A stretch of DNA of 64,000 nucleotides from Thozetella sp. PMI_491 (taxonomy: Eukaryota; Ascomycota; Sordariomycetes; Chaetosphaeriales; Chaetosphaeriaceae): positions 62,001-126,000 of the forward strand of contig MU270107.1 of the NCBI GenBank assembly GCA_021432635.1. The letters run 5' to 3'. Position numbers and translations under genes: made by a program. Shown piece after piece: positions 50,114 through 62,857 of this stretch. A model generated the notes under the pieces. It did no database searches and was not told where the DNA came from. It saw nothing but the letters and a program-made list of their open reading frames with translations. Within the stretch, counting starts at the first letter, position 1, and every line of letters starts with the position of its first letter.

Positions 50114-52745
50114 TCAAAAGTTGCCCAGGGTGCTCTGCGTCTTCTTGCTGATGACCGTCTCCACGCTGTAGAGCTTGTTGTAGAAGCCCACAACGCGAGG
50201 GTGCGCCATGACCTTGTCTTTCTGAAATCGGAGGACCTGAAGCCCCTGCTGCGTTGTAGCTCGGCTCAGCGCGACGTAAGCTTGCCCCTTCTCGAACACC
50301 TTGCCCAGATCGACCTTGACCCGCTCTAACGTCTGGCCTTGTGCCTTGTGAATCGAGAGAGCCCAAGCCAAGATGAGGGGGATCTGTTTTCGGGATGCCT
50401 GCACTTCACCTGTTGGCAGCTCGACCTTCCATTCCTCGGGGATGCAGAGGATGTTGCGCTCGCTGCCATCGACCGCGCGAAACTTGACTAGGGGGTATTC
50501 GAGGTTGTCGCCTTTGGCTTTGGCCTTGGCTATTGCACTCTCCTCCAGAGCACTAGTGAATGCCTTCATTCGTTTCCTGAAGTTCAACGTATCGGCGGGC
50601 TGCTCAGGGTCCGACCCGTAGCCCTCGTAGTTCATCTCAAAGGTGCTCTCGCTCATGAAACCAACCACTTTTCCGAGCGAGCCATTGACAAGTGTGTCGT
50701 CCATGTTCTTGATGAGCATGACCTGGGCGCCTTTCTTGAGCTCTAGGGCCGGGGGGGCCATCATGTTTGCCAGCAGCTTGTCGCGGATGGTTGGGTCGCC
50801 AGAATCCATAGATGCATATTTGTAGGATTTCCCTTGGAGACCAGCCAGGCGCTTCTGGTTCGAGCTATCGACCTCAGTTCGGGTTGGGAACCTGTGCTAC
50901 GTCAGCATCTGTATTGTGCCTTCGTCGGAGTCGCCGAACTTACAGTTCTGTGACCTCGATATCATCGTCGAATCGGAGTGGTCGCTGCAGTGCCCGAAAG
51001 TTTCGGACTGTCTCTTCAGTGATTCTGCCCAGGCGCATTTCGTTGAGCATCTGCGCAAAGACTGGAGGCCATATTAGCACTTCTCTCCAAGGGGGCGCTT
51101 CCTCTTCACGAGTCAAAGATTGCCAATATGACATACCAGGATCCCTCTGACGAAAAACCTCCGTCAGGCCGATGGTGTGGTCGATAGAGGTGGTCCATGT
51201 TGCGGCTTCAAATGCGAATTTGATATCCCTTGCTTTGCCGGCCTCGTACTTGTCCGGCACAGGAGGAAGCTGGAAGAAGTCCCCCGTAATGATTAGCTGG
51301 ATGCCGCCCCACGGGCGGCCATTGTTCCGGATGGTGCGTCCAATCTGCGAGAGTTTGTCGAACAATTCGCCGTCCACCATGGACACCTCGTCAATGATGA
51401 GCACCTTTGTCTTGATCCATCGGTTCTTGGCCTTGGGGTTCCGCCGAATCTTCTTGACCAGAGTTGGGACATCTTCCTTGCCCAAGCCGATGCCAGAGAA
51501 ACTGTGGAGCGTCATGCCTCCGATATTACAAGCAGCTAAGCCGGTAGAGGCGGTGACTGCTACACGCTCCGGATCTCGTGCGAATTTCTTCCTCAGATCG
51601 GCGATGATGGCGCGCATCAATACTGACTTTCCGGTACCTGCGGGGCCGGTGAAGAAGACGCTCTTGCCCTTCTCGACTACAAGATCCTTGACGCGACGTT
51701 GCTCGTTGCTTAATGTGATGCCAGTTTTTTGTGCAGACCGAGAATGCATCACCTCTTGCATTTCTTCCATGGACAATTCCGTCTCAGTCGGAGCGAAAGC
51801 CTTCATCTGGTCCTTCAGTTGCTTCTTTTGGGCCTTCACTCCGCTGGCAGTGGTGTCCCATGGAAGTTTGTTCTTCTCTTTGGGGGCGGGGGTAGCCAGG
51901 CTAGGTTGTGGAGTATCGAGGTCGTCCTCATCGATCACAGCCATGGATGTTGTGGACCAGGGCAAGACGCGCTTCTTAGCTGGGCGCACCGCATCTGCGC
52001 CATCATCTGGAGATCCACGTTTGGCCGGTATGCCAACGCTTCGCGCAGATTGTGGTGGGACATAGTGAGAAGGAGGAGAGGAAGACCAAGACACGGCACT
52101 GCTGTTGGTCGGCGGGGGCGGTGCCATCTGCAAAAGAGTTGGCTTTGGCTCGGGTTTTGTCGCTGGCCGAGATGGCGCCGGCAACGCGCTAGGGGCCTCA
52201 TAGCTGAGGTCCAACTGATCGTCATCGCTGAAATCGGACTCCTCAACTATGACAGACGCAAGCCAGCTCTTTTCGGTGCCTTGGCTCTCCGTAACGAGAT
52301 CAATGACCTCGGGTGTTTCCTCAAACGTACTCGAATTGTTCACGATGGATGCAAAGCTGTCACTCTGAATGGTTTGCGTCGGTCGCCTCGGGGGTGGAAC
52401 TGTGTTGACGGGGCGGTTATTGAGGGGGTTTGTCGGCTCGGTATCTCTTAGGCTGGTGGAAGGCTTGCCGAACGCGACGGGCCGGTGCGTCTTCTTGAAC
52501 GATTCGCCTATATCGCCATCGCGCTTTATGCTCGGGCTGCTGGAAGGGAAGAGTTGTTTTTCGAGTTCAGGCTTGGCCCGCTTGGCCATGTAGTCCTGAT
52601 TTGGCTGGTGGAACATGGTGTCGGGAGCGGCGGGGGATTGAAAGCCAGCTCTGCACACATGGGATCTGTTGCTTGCCAGCAGCAAAAGTCTCGGCCGTAA
52701 CGGGATTGCTCGGAAGAACAAGAGGCTGGAGTTTCCAGCCGTCAT
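50114..52745 (-). CDS. PIF1: PIF1 5'-3' DNA helicase, 3 exons, 834 aa
   Basis: Exons (minus) 52745-51137, 51061-50944 and 50891-50114; introns of 75 and 52 nt. Joins give VFRQRDPVFAQMLNEMRLG and DDDIEVTELFPTRTEVDSSN. Superfamily 1B helicase motifs: Walker A FTGPAGTGKS (about 365-375), VTASTGLAACNIGG (Ia), HSFSGIGLG, Walker B LIIDEVSMVD, ITGDFFQLPPV (III), the PIF1 signature and, late, LAWALSIHKAQGQTL (V) and YVALSRATTQQGL (VI). The enzyme unwinds G-quadruplexes, removes telomerase and maintains mtDNA. The first ATG (52745) opens a basic, Leu-rich stretch like a mitochondrial presequence; a second in-frame ATG (52616, MFHQPNQDYMAKR) could start a nuclear form, as known in yeast. Residues 45-340 are disordered, with an acidic DLVTES motif. 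Confidence 0.97.
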
Positions 52746-55700
52746 GCAGGATTGGCGCACTGCGTGTTGTGATGGGTTATCGTTGCGAGTCAAAAATTGA
52801 ACGAGCGGTCGATGTCGTCCGCACCAGCGATTGGGTCCAGCTCAGGCGCGTCGGATTTCGACGCGTGAGGGAAGAGCGCCCCACTGTGAACCGAAGCGTG
52901 TAGGGGCAATCGGCTTAGTCATACATCTTTAAGTGCTTTCGAGTTCAACCTCTCTCCTCTATTCTAATCATGGCCAAGGATAAGCATAGTGATTATCCAG
53001 CCATCGCGAGAAGAAACAACACAGATTCTCGGTACCATAAACTCAAGGCATTCCTGAATCGTCGCGTTGGAGTACCCTATTAGCTGGACGTTCCGCATAT
53101 TCGCAGTTATAGCTACACAAGCTGCTAGCCCACAAGCTAGAAAGAAGCCTTTTGCCTCTTCATGTCGATCCCAAGACGACTGAAGGCAACAATGACGCTC
53201 GCCAAGTCAAAATGAGAACTCGGCCTCATCGTGAACACGTCCTTTTTCTTGGAGGAAAAGTCTCTCGTCTCCTCGAACAATCAGGTTCAACATGGCGTGA
53301 TCTAGGCCTTAATGCTTCTGAGACACACCAGACGTGGCAGGTAACGAAAGGTGTCCTCGCCTTCGTTCAGCCTGGTCTCGACACACTCTTGCAAACGGAC
53401 ATGGTGCAGCCCCCGATATGTGTTGACTCACCTTGCGAGAAGCCTGTCGGGAAGCCGAACTCGGAAGTAAACAATTGACCAATAGACGTGACCCCCACAT
53501 CATGCAAGACCTTACTAGGGGTTGCATGCGCCTCCTCTGGAGACCAAATAGAACTGTCACGAGACCATGTACTCGACGACCCATTGAGGTTCATTGGCCT
53601 CTAATACCAACAGAGGTAGGGCATCATTACATTAGAGGCGGATGCTGAGCAACGAAAGGCTAGCTTTGAGGAGGGGGCAGTGCAGCAAAAAGAAGCTATG
53701 GTGAAGTGTGTGGCGCCGAATCTTCCGCTGAGCGTCGATTTTTTCTTTCTTTCGGCAGCCCGCATGATGGGACTCTTTCCCGCTTCTCAGCATGTGGTGG
53801 CTGCATACCCGGGAGACACCAAGATGTTATGCTCACCCTCCGACCCAATCGGGTGTGTAATTGGAGAGCTATGGCTCGAGCCATGCGGTTTGTGATACGC
53901 TGAGAAGAAGGCGGGGCTCGTCAACGACATCGCTATGGAAGAGAGAAAGCAAGGAGGGAACTTTGTAGAGAAACTACCACGTCCCGCTTATGAGGAAATT
54001 CTTACGTCAACTGATCCTAGCGGTCTCTAAGACTCTTATTTCCAGCGATAGAACCGGCCTAACAGGAGTAGTGCTGTTGTTGTTTTTGTTGTTGTTGCTA
54101 CCCTTGTGTTTTCAAGCCACGGTCTGGCAATGTCGACTAATGCGATTCGCTAGCCGCTCAACCCAAATCACCAGCCCTTTACTATCTAGACAAATTCATT
54201 TGTCTAAGTTACCGCTCCTAAAATAGGACCTCCTCGATACTTTCCACGTGCAGACACACCTTCGCTCTTAGGAGGTGCTTATGCGCGAAGGTCCCGCGAC
54301 CTTGCTTCCGCAGAAATACGAGTGGGGACCCCCGGTCCCCAGAATGGATGTGGCAAGGTGCTTCCAACTGAGCGAACGGCCACCTGCCCTATCAAGCAAA
54401 CCGGTCTAGCTTGCAATGTAGTCTCGTGGTCTCCCGCGGTGCTAATGCGGCCACGTACACGTGCGTCGACGAAAGGCCGAAGCACTGGTGTGTGGTATAC
54501 GTGGGACGAACCGCGCCCTACGAGCTGCTCGATGTGCTGCCTCATGCCCTCTCGGACCTTCTTGCTGTACTTGATTTCAGGCTCCTGGCAATGGAGAAGT
54601 TGGTGACGCAAAGGTTGGGCTGCAGAATCTGGCAGCAGTGCTGGGTATGGCCGACAGGGGCCCGTCCTCGCAGGCGAGGATCGGAGGACGAGGAGATCCA
54701 GTGGCCAAGTACTAAGGCCATCTTAATTCGTGACTCACTCTTGGCCACGAGTTCCGTGCGTGAATCTTCCCCATTTGCTGAGGGAGAAAGGGTAATCCCT
54801 TGAACAGCAAACTCCACACCCGCGACCTGGCAGCGGAGATGGCGAAGGCTTTCGCCCCACAGGCAAATAGGCGCATCAAGGTGCAAAGCGACGCAGCCGG
54901 GACCATATCAATGTAGCCACGATCGTGGCTGCAATTGACCAAGGGGAGGCCGGGGGCGAAGAGCAAACCCACGGGCGATGTTTCTGCCAGGAAGTGGCAG
55001 GAAGAACTGTAGGTTTGTACATGTGTGCTGTGTGATGCATGGGGAAACATGGCGAGTTTGAAGCGCACTGTGTCGTGTGCTGGTCCACCGCCTGCAGGAC
55101 AAGCAAGCTTCGGTGTCTGACATGCGGCGGCGGTACCACAAGGCGCAACCAGAAGTCGAGAACGTAGCCCGTGGCTTCCGGGAGGCTTAACTCCCCCGGA
55201 GTCTTGTGATAGGACCGGTGCGACGTGCCTACCTGCTCTACCACGCTTGACCCCCACCGAACCCGGGATTCGGTGTGCCGGGCCTGCGTGGCCAGTCGGC
55301 AACGGAGCCAGAGCTGCGGGACCCCGCGCCGGTGCGGCCCTGGGAATGGACGCCTTCGGGTGGCTCGTGGGCGGGGTGCCGCGTCTACCTTCCTTCCCCG
55401 TTCAGCCTGCAGGGGTGCCACTCCCCTTGAAATTTCTAATTTTTTTTTTCCCGCTGCAAACTCCATCCTCCTTGTCATGCTTCCCGGTCGACAGAGCTCC
55501 TCGGTCGAGTGGTTGCGCAATCTCTTCCCGCCAAGGTCACCAACAGTGGATGCGCTATCACAATGCCCAGAGCCAGTACCAGGCAATCACAGCCCGCCGC
55601 CAAGTGTCTAAGAGCCTTGGCCGCCGACGCATTTCGTCCATCCCGTCCTGTACGAGGTGTTGTGGTTGGGCGTAATCGCACGCCCATGTGACGTCGACCG

Positions 55701-57657
55701 GCATGCTGCTGCAAGCATGCAAGCAGAGACTGCCCCTCAACAACAACAGGTGCAGTGCGCACTGAGGCGGAGCTTCCCTCCGTCCCGTGAGAGCCCACCC
55801 GGCATGGGCGCCCCTCAACACAACTCAGCCCTCGGGTGTGATCTCGTTGCGATATCTCAAAGAAATTTGGGCTGACGAGATGGTTTGGTTTGGCTATCAT
55901 CCCTCGTCCGTCGCCTGCGCGTGCCCTCGTGGATTGGTCGGCGGACCCTAGAATCGTGTTGTGAAGGGGGGGGGGAGGACCTTGACCCGGCCCCCGAGCT
56001 CAAGGGTTCCCAACCGGGTGGCCCTCCACCCAGGCTTATGCTAAGTACCTTGGAAGTACCCCTTCCCACCGTTCTCGCTCGCCCCTCCCTCAGCAACCAA
56101 AGAGAAGCACCAAAAGACAAGAGATCCGCGCTGTTAACCGCCTCTAAACCCCCCCCCCTTTCTCCCAAAAGTCCGCAGCTGGCGTCACGATCCCGCCCGC
56201 AATGTGCATCGCTTGGGATCGTTCGTAGAACGTTTGTTTGAGGCGCGGGAGCCGCGCCTAGAGACATGTAAAGCATAGATAACCCGGCAAGGGGAGGAGA
56301 TGGGTACGGTTCGCCCAGCCATGGGTTCACGACGATCAGATGGCAAAACAAGCAAAAACAGAAGGGCGCCCGACTCTAGGAGGCATGTCTCTCCGGTGCC
56401 CCACCTTTGGCTCGTCTGTCTTAACGTAGCCTTTCGCACCTGGGCACGGCGGCGTGCGTGCCACAATGGACGGGAGAAGAGCTCTGGAAGCTGTGGGACT
56501 CCCTGCCTCAACCTTAAATTGGTCTCCAAGCAATCAAGGGCGGAACGCGCCCGCCTGCTCGGTTATTTCACCAATTCTTTGCCCCGGTAGCCAAGGACTG
56601 TCTCGGTTCGTCCGTGGCCTGCCATCCCGCAACCCCTCCAATATGATGTACGAATGCATCGGATCGGCATGTGGTATGTATGTACTAGTAGTAGCGAATG
56701 CCCCCTCCAAAACCGTCGATCAGCGGCCTAAGCCGGAGGAGGGGGGGGGGGGGGGGGGGGGGGGCGGGGGGCGCCAGAGAAGCACAAAACGAACGGTATC
56801 GGTGATGGAGCAAATAGTACCTTTGGGGTACTTTGCCGGACCCCGGCTAAGGAAACAATCATCCTTGCTGGATTCTCGGATTCAATTGTTGGCGCGGCCT
56901 AGGCCCCACCCAACGAGTGCCGCTAGCCCAAGCTCAGGCGCAGGGCCGGATTTGGTCGAGGGGGACGAGACCGTGGGATGCTTTCACCAGCGCGGATGCG
57001 CAGCACCTTGGCAGAGAAAAAAAACTTTATATACACGAACCCCCCCGATTGCTTCGCCTTCGTTGCGTAATCTCTTGGCTTATCGCGACCAGAAAGCGCC
57101 CGTTGGGTCAATTGCCTCTCCCCCCCTCTCCATTACTGCCGCCGCGACGCGCGCTGCGTTTCCCTGCGTTTCCGTCTGCCCTGACTTGCCGGCGGGCGCT
57201 CACACACTCTCTATCTTCCTCTCCGCAGGCTCCGGTCACACCCGTCCGTCGCTGGCTCCAAGCTCCCCCCAGCGGCCGACGACTCCTTCCAAGCCACCGC
57301 GCGCCGAACTACCCGTCGTTTTGTCGCTCACGCTCGGCCTCCTCGGCGCCTGCGCCTTCCGCTCTTCCTGAATGCATCAACGTCGGCAGCCGATCCTCGG
57401 GACCGATTCTATCGACTGGGGCGTGAGCCCGTCGTCGCCAAGTCTCGCCAAGCTTGCTCACGCCGCGCCCGCCAGTGACGTCGTTGCTGCAACCACCGCC
57501 GTGCCCGTCCCCGGACTCAGGCCCTGAACCCGGGGAATTCCTCCGCGAGACAAGCCAAGACAAGCCAAGACGAGGCCCTCGAAAAACACACCCGGAAAAA
57601 AGAAAAAAACTAAACCAAAAGGTCTAGATAGGCTTTTGTGGTCTCTGGAACAACACC
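52746..57657. other. 4.9-kb region without a recognisable gene
   Basis: Divergent upstream regions of PIF1 and the Na+/H+ antiporter. Frames up to 305 codons (56454-57371) exist, but they overlap several others and consist of Pro/Ser/Arg-rich sequence typical of GC-rich noncoding DNA. Features seen are GTT-rich repeats (54071-54100), a 24-G run and extended CT-rich tracts from 57100 to 57640 that look like a long 5' UTR or promoter. Confidence 0.5.
56741..56764. repeat. 24-nt poly-G tract
   Basis: Twenty-four consecutive G, preceded by GGAGGA and followed by C and six more G. Strong potential for G-quadruplex on the plus strand, about 0.9 kb upstream of the antiporter start. Confidence 0.9.
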
Positions 57658-60600
57658 ATGGCGTGGGACCACCTCTCCATCACCAAGCCGCACCTGGTTT
57701 ACATCATCCTGGGCGGCTTCACGTCGCTGTTCATGCTCTGCTCCTCGGTGATCAAGGAACGCATGTACATTGGCGAGGCGACCGTCGCCACCCTCTGCGG
57801 CCTGATCTTCGGTCCCCATGCCGCCAATCTCATCGACCCCCAGTCGTGGGGCAGCGTCGACATTGTCACCATCGAGTTCTCCCGTTTGGTCCTCGTCGTC
57901 CAATGCTTCGCCGTCGGAGTCGAGTTGCCCAAGTTCTACATGGAAAAGCACTGGAAATCCGTCGTCTTCCTCCTGGTACCCGTCATGACCTTTGGCTGGC
58001 TGGTCACGGCGCTGATTATTTGGTGGATGGTGGTGCCGCTGAACTGGCTGGAGAGCATGGTTGTAGCAGCGTGTGTCACAGCTACGGATCCCGTCCTGGC
58101 CTCGTCGGTTGTCGGCAAGGGCAAGTTTGCCAAGAGGGTGCCCAAGCATTTGCGGGATCTACTCTCCGCCGAGTCCGGCTGCAACGATGGCATGGCCTTT
58201 CCGTTCATCTACCTCTCGATCTACCTCATTCAAGAGCACCAGAGCGCCAAGGAAGTGTCGTTCCACTGGATCGTCTACACCATTCTCTACGAGTGTGTCT
58301 TCGGCGCCATCTTCGGCTTCCTGGTTGGATATTTTGCCCGCCACGGCATCAAGTACGCTGAGAAGAAGGAGCTGATTGACCGCGAGAGCTTTCTCGTGTT
58401 CTACTTTGTTCTGGCCCTCTTCTGCGCCGGCTCGGGTAGCATCCTCGGCGTGGATGACCTTCTCGTCGGTTTCGCCGCCGGCGTCGGCTTCTCCAACGAC
58501 GGATGGTTCACGCAGAAGACAGAGGAGGCTCATGTGTCCAACGTTATCGATCTGCTGCTCAACTTGGCATACTTCGTCTTCCTCGGCACCATCATCCCCT
58601 GGGAGCAGTTCAACGATGCTTCCATCGGCCTAGAGGCCTGGCGGCTCGTCATTATTGCCCTGTTTGTCATCCTCTTCCGCCGGATCCCCATCATGATGGC
58701 GCTCAAACCCCTGATCCCTGATATCAAAACCTGGCGCGAGGCGCTGTTTGCCGGACACTTTGGCCCGATTGGCGTCGGCGCCATCTTTGTCGCCATCTTG
58801 GCGCGGGCCGAGCTGGAGCATGATGAGCCGGTCCCTCTGTCAGAGCTTCCGCCCAAGGATCACGAACATTACCAGCTGCTGCTTTTGGTCTGGCCGATTG
58901 TGACATTCTTGGTGGTGGCTTCGATCATTGTCCATGGATCATCCATCGCCGTCTTCACACTGGGCAAGCACATCAACACTCTGTCCATCACCATGTCGTA
59001 CACCGCCGCCCCTGAGGATGGTCCGTCGTGGATGAACCGCCTCCCTCGCATCTCCTCGATGTCGCGCTCTCAAGCCCGCACCATGTCTGACACTGATGTA
59101 GACGAATACAAGATGCCCGAGGTGCCGCCGGGAACGCTGCCTCCTGTCGGCATTCCGGGACAGTTCTTGCGCCGTGTCAAGGAGGAGGATGCCCCCAGCA
59201 AGCAAGGCAGCCGGGCGTCGTCTCTGGTATCGCGCCGCAGGAGGAAGAAGTGGGATGACGGAATCGGTCCCGGTGGGCCCATCACGCAGTCGGCGATCTT
59301 TCCTCAACGCAATGGCCAGAACGACCGCATATCGTCGACTCTTCAGCCAGAATCTTCCAGTCTGTCTCCCGTCGATCGGTCTGACTCCAACTTCTTGTCG
59401 CCTCGGGACGCCGTTAGACGTCCGCGACCCAGGGAGAGGGACCCAGAAAAGGCTGCTCAGTCTCCCGAGGAGACCCCCCCTGACAGCCAGCAGGAAGGTC
59501 GCGGAAGTGTTGAGGTGTATGCTGAGGGCGACAACCTTGTGATCGAAAATGAAGATGGTGATGTTTTGGCCGTGACGCCGGCTCCGGATCCCGAGGGCCA
59601 GGATCAAACCAAGCACGCCGAGGAACTCAAGATGAAGCTAGCCGAATCGGCAGCCGAACCAGGAAGTTGGACGACTTATGCCGGAATCAAGAAGAAGCTG
59701 GATAATTGGCGCGAGGGAGAGATCCAGAAGCGCAAGGAGAGGGAGAAGGGAGTCCGGCGCCACGAACCAGCTCGTGCCTACCAGTTCGGCAACACCGTAA
59801 GTCTCCTCTGGCCCGCCTAGTAGCCATGCCGTATGCTTACAACCTGCTTCGCAGATCATTGTTGAGGACGAGGACGGCGAAGTCGTCAAGAAGTATGAAC
59901 TTTCTCCGCAGAAAGACTCTGGCGATATCCTGAACCAGAGCCTGAAGTATATTGGCATGGGTGGTCTCGTCAAGGCCGGAGAAAAGGCCAAGCCTGGAGA
60001 GGGCGTGGAAGAGGAGGCCGAGACGACTGAGGTCTCCAAGGTCACCAGCCGGCCGGTCATCCCGAACTGGGCCACTGGTGCCTTTGGCCGGCCTGCTGCC
60101 GGCGAGCCATCTACCCGCCCGGGCCGTAGGAAGACGGTTGCGGAGGAAGAAGAAGAGGAGGACGACCGTCACATTCGCTTTACTATCGGTGGCGTGGGTC
60201 AGCGCATGACAAAGGAGGACTTCATCAGGGAGATGCAGCAATTCGACAAGAACACGCGGAACGAGATTATCGACCAGTCCAGCGCCTCTCAAGGCGTCAA
60301 AGATCTCGCGCAGCACGGTGACGCCGCTGCGGGGCAATCTTCCCGTGGCAAAGGCGTCGCCGCCCCTGCGTCACCCCCTTCGCGCGACGAGTCGCCCGAA
60401 GCGAGCTCTCCTGAACGCCGTGGTCGGCGAGCTTCGTCAACCAGCCCGTCTCCCAGGAGCTCCCCTACTCGTGGCGCAGAGCCCAGCAGCAGAGAGGAGC
60501 CCGAGACGGCTGTTGAGCGACGACGCCGTCTGGCGGTGCTGCAGAGCGTGGGTAGCGACGGAGAAGATATGGGCGAGACACCGGCGGAGCGACGACGCCG

Positions 60601-60730
60601 CGAGGCAGCCCTTGGCATGTCCTCCCCGACGGCTGCTGACGACGACAGCGACGACGATGATACGCCTCGGGTCCCACCGCAACGACGGGGTATTACCTTT
60701 GCTGACGTGCCGGATAGGGAGCGGAGGTGA
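57658..60730 (+). CDS. NHA1: Plasma-membrane Na+(K+)/H+ antiporter, NHA1/SOD2 type, 2 exons, 1004 aa
   Basis: Exons 57658-59796 and 59855-60730; 58-nt intron (GTAAGT...GCAG). Residues 10-445 form the CPA1-type exchanger domain with about 12 spans. The transport site is visible as ATDPVLASSVVG (Asp144) and ESGCNDGMAFPF (Asn176-Asp177). Further blocks are FVFLGTIIPWEQF and FAGHFGPIGVGAIF. Residues 445-1004 are the long hydrophilic cytoplasmic tail characteristic of fungal Nha1, with the conserved segments just after the last span and VYAEGDNLVIENEDGDVLAV, then VEDEDGEVVKKYELSP, and many Ser/Pro/Arg sites likely used by kinases. It exports Na+, Li+ and K+ for salt and pH tolerance. Start ATG at 57658 is conserved (MAWDHLSITKPHLVY) and preceded by an A-rich leader. 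Confidence 0.97.
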
Positions 60731-62174
60731 GCGAAGACGGGACCTGGGGAAGGCAGGTGTACGTACAGTCGGTGCCAGGCATCTTGGAGGTCTGGAGCAG
60801 ATGTGTAGATAATATGGATGCGGTATCAAGGCGTTATGAATCTGGGGGCTCCCTCGCAATACATCAGTTGAGGGAGCAGTGTTGGTAGATATGGGGCAAG
60901 GAGCATCAACGATTGGTACGGCCTTTAGTAGTATCCTCTCGCGGTTGGCATAGTGCGTAAAAAATTAGACATACCTCGGTTATAGTGAGGATCATCATTA
61001 CAGCTCTGGTCCATCGATGCTCTATGTCGCATCCACACAGATGTGTAGGTCGTTTCACGACCTAACCGCCAGTTGATGTTCGAGCGAGTCCACCAATGAA
61101 ATGCAGAAGGGGACAGCACCACCTATTAAATGGATGAGGTCGGGGCTCTTTGTCGGCCAAGAAGAGGCTTTGCAAGATCACCAATCGGCTAACCTGTGGG
61201 CTACATTCCAGAGGAGAAAGTGCAGTAAACGTGTCAACACCAAATGGAGTGCCGGCTATTGGGTGTATTAAGTAAATCCAGGTCATAGGAGGGTGTAGGC
61301 TATCGAAGATTCCAGCTACCTTCGTCAGAGTCGGAAAAAAAAAAGATGTCTAATCACGATGGCAAAGGTAGTCCTGAACTCTCGCCATTGCCTCTCTTGT
61401 TCCCCGCTTCCTGCTCAGGTGCAAAAGAGTAGGACAAAAATATTACAAGGAGCTAACGCGGTGTCGAGTCGCTCATGTCACAGCTGTGTCAACACGTTCA
61501 CTGGTGCTGACTGTCTGCCCTTGTCATGGGCCTTGTCGCACTGGTCGACAATACGCCATGTGTAACGGCTCTGATTAGGTGCTGAGGGGGACATTCACTA
61601 ACTCAAGACGAATCCTCGTCACGGCTCAAGAGAGCTCCAAGTATAAGACTGTGACAGCATTGGGGCTATTGCCAGGTGCAGTGCAGTGTAGTAGGAATAC
61701 TATGAGGCCCCTTTTCTTCCAAATTGCCGCACTCCCTGGTGTAATCCTAATCTATCCAACTTGGGGCGCGATCAACGAACCGCGAATCAGCTCACACTGA
61801 GGCTATTACCTCTCGGCGTCGAAGCACGTGATATTTACGCACACACCCCGACAATTTCTTCCCTGCTACACCTTCCCGTGGCCTCCGATAGCGATAAGCG
61901 CGGAACCGTGCACGCCATGACTGGGGCCGGGGACGTTAAAATTTATTGGCCGCTTGGCCTTGGCGTCGTCGTTTTCCTGCTGCCCTTCACCCTCGCTTGT
62001 TTCTTCCCTCCCAAGCCCATCGAGCTCCCTACTGTAGTGCACGCGATCCCGGTGTGCCACGACCAAGACGACCACGAAGACGACGACCAGAGCAACTGCA
62101 GCAGCGACAGCAGCAGCCACTGTGTAATTCTTACTCCCCTTTCTTCTTCCGACCATCTCGACCACCTCGCCAAA
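60731..62174. other. Intergenic region NHA1 / TOM22
   Basis: A 1.4-kb spacer with the NHA1 3' UTR and the TOM22 promoter. From ATG 61917 the frame of TOM22 stays open into the gene. No separate gene was recognised. Confidence 0.55.
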
Positions 62175-62857
62175 ATGGTGCAGCTCAAGGAGGTACCCGA
62201 TGAGCACTTCAGCAACCCGCAGCCCGGGCCCGAGGAAGACAACGAGGCCGACTTCACTGATACTGGTAAGTAGCATTCACGGATCCCATCATATCAATTC
62301 CCTTGCCGGCTTGCCGCAGCGCCGCTTCTGCCATCTTGCAACCGCTCCCCATCCGACAGCTCCGCGAGCTCCCTCACTACCAAGCTCTCCAAGTTTCGAT
62401 TCCCATCGCTCCAACTCTCGCCCCCCCCCCCCAGCCGCTGACCATCTCATTTTCTACAGACTCGGAGATCTCGGAGGACTCCAACTTCGACCCGTCGTCT
62501 GAGACTATCTGGGACCGCATCTACGAGCTCCGGAACATCGTGCCGCCCACCACACGCTTCTGGCTGTGGCGCCAGGGCCAGCGCGCCACCAACTTCTTCA
62601 AGACGAGCCTGTTCTTCCTTGGCCGCTCTAGCTACGTGATTGTCACTAGCGCCCTGCTGATCGGCGTCCCCTATGCCCTTGCCTACGCGGAGGAGCAGAA
62701 CATGATCGCCATGGAGCGCGAGCAGCAGATGCGCGAGATGGGCGGCGAGCTTCTGACTGCTGGCGGTGAGAACGACGCTGAGAGCACTGCCGACCGCGTC
62801 GGAGCTGCCATCGGAGGCAGCGAGAAGCAGGGCTCGCGCCAGCAGCTCACTCTCTAG
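62175..62857 (+). CDS. TOM22: TOM22, mitochondrial import receptor subunit, 2 exons, 162 aa
   Basis: Exons 62175-62265 and 62460-62857. The 194-nt intron (GTAAGT donor, CGCTGAC branch, CTACAG acceptor) contains a run of 12 C. The join splits Asp to give FTDTDSEISEDSNF. The acidic cytosolic N-terminus (1-50) binds presequences, ETIWDRIYELRNIVPPTTR is the conserved receptor-docking region, one membrane span follows (about 86-106, SYVIVTSALLIGVPYALAY), then a short intermembrane-space tail with EEQNMIAMEREQQMREMG. Tom22 anchors the TOM complex of the outer membrane and passes precursors from Tom20 and Tom70 to Tom40. ATG at 62175 starts MVQLKEVPDEHF, the family start; the in-frame ATG at 61917 would add 86 residues with an unusual hydrophobic segment. 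Confidence 0.95.

Noticed and set aside
56454-57371. 305-codon plus-strand frame upstream of NHA1
   Set aside because: Composition is Pro/Ser/Arg/Gly-rich, it spans the 24-G tract, overlaps several other frames and shows no domain; it looks like chance openness in GC-rich DNA.
58939-59616. 225-codon minus-strand frame within NHA1
   Set aside because: Antisense shadow of the antiporter tail.
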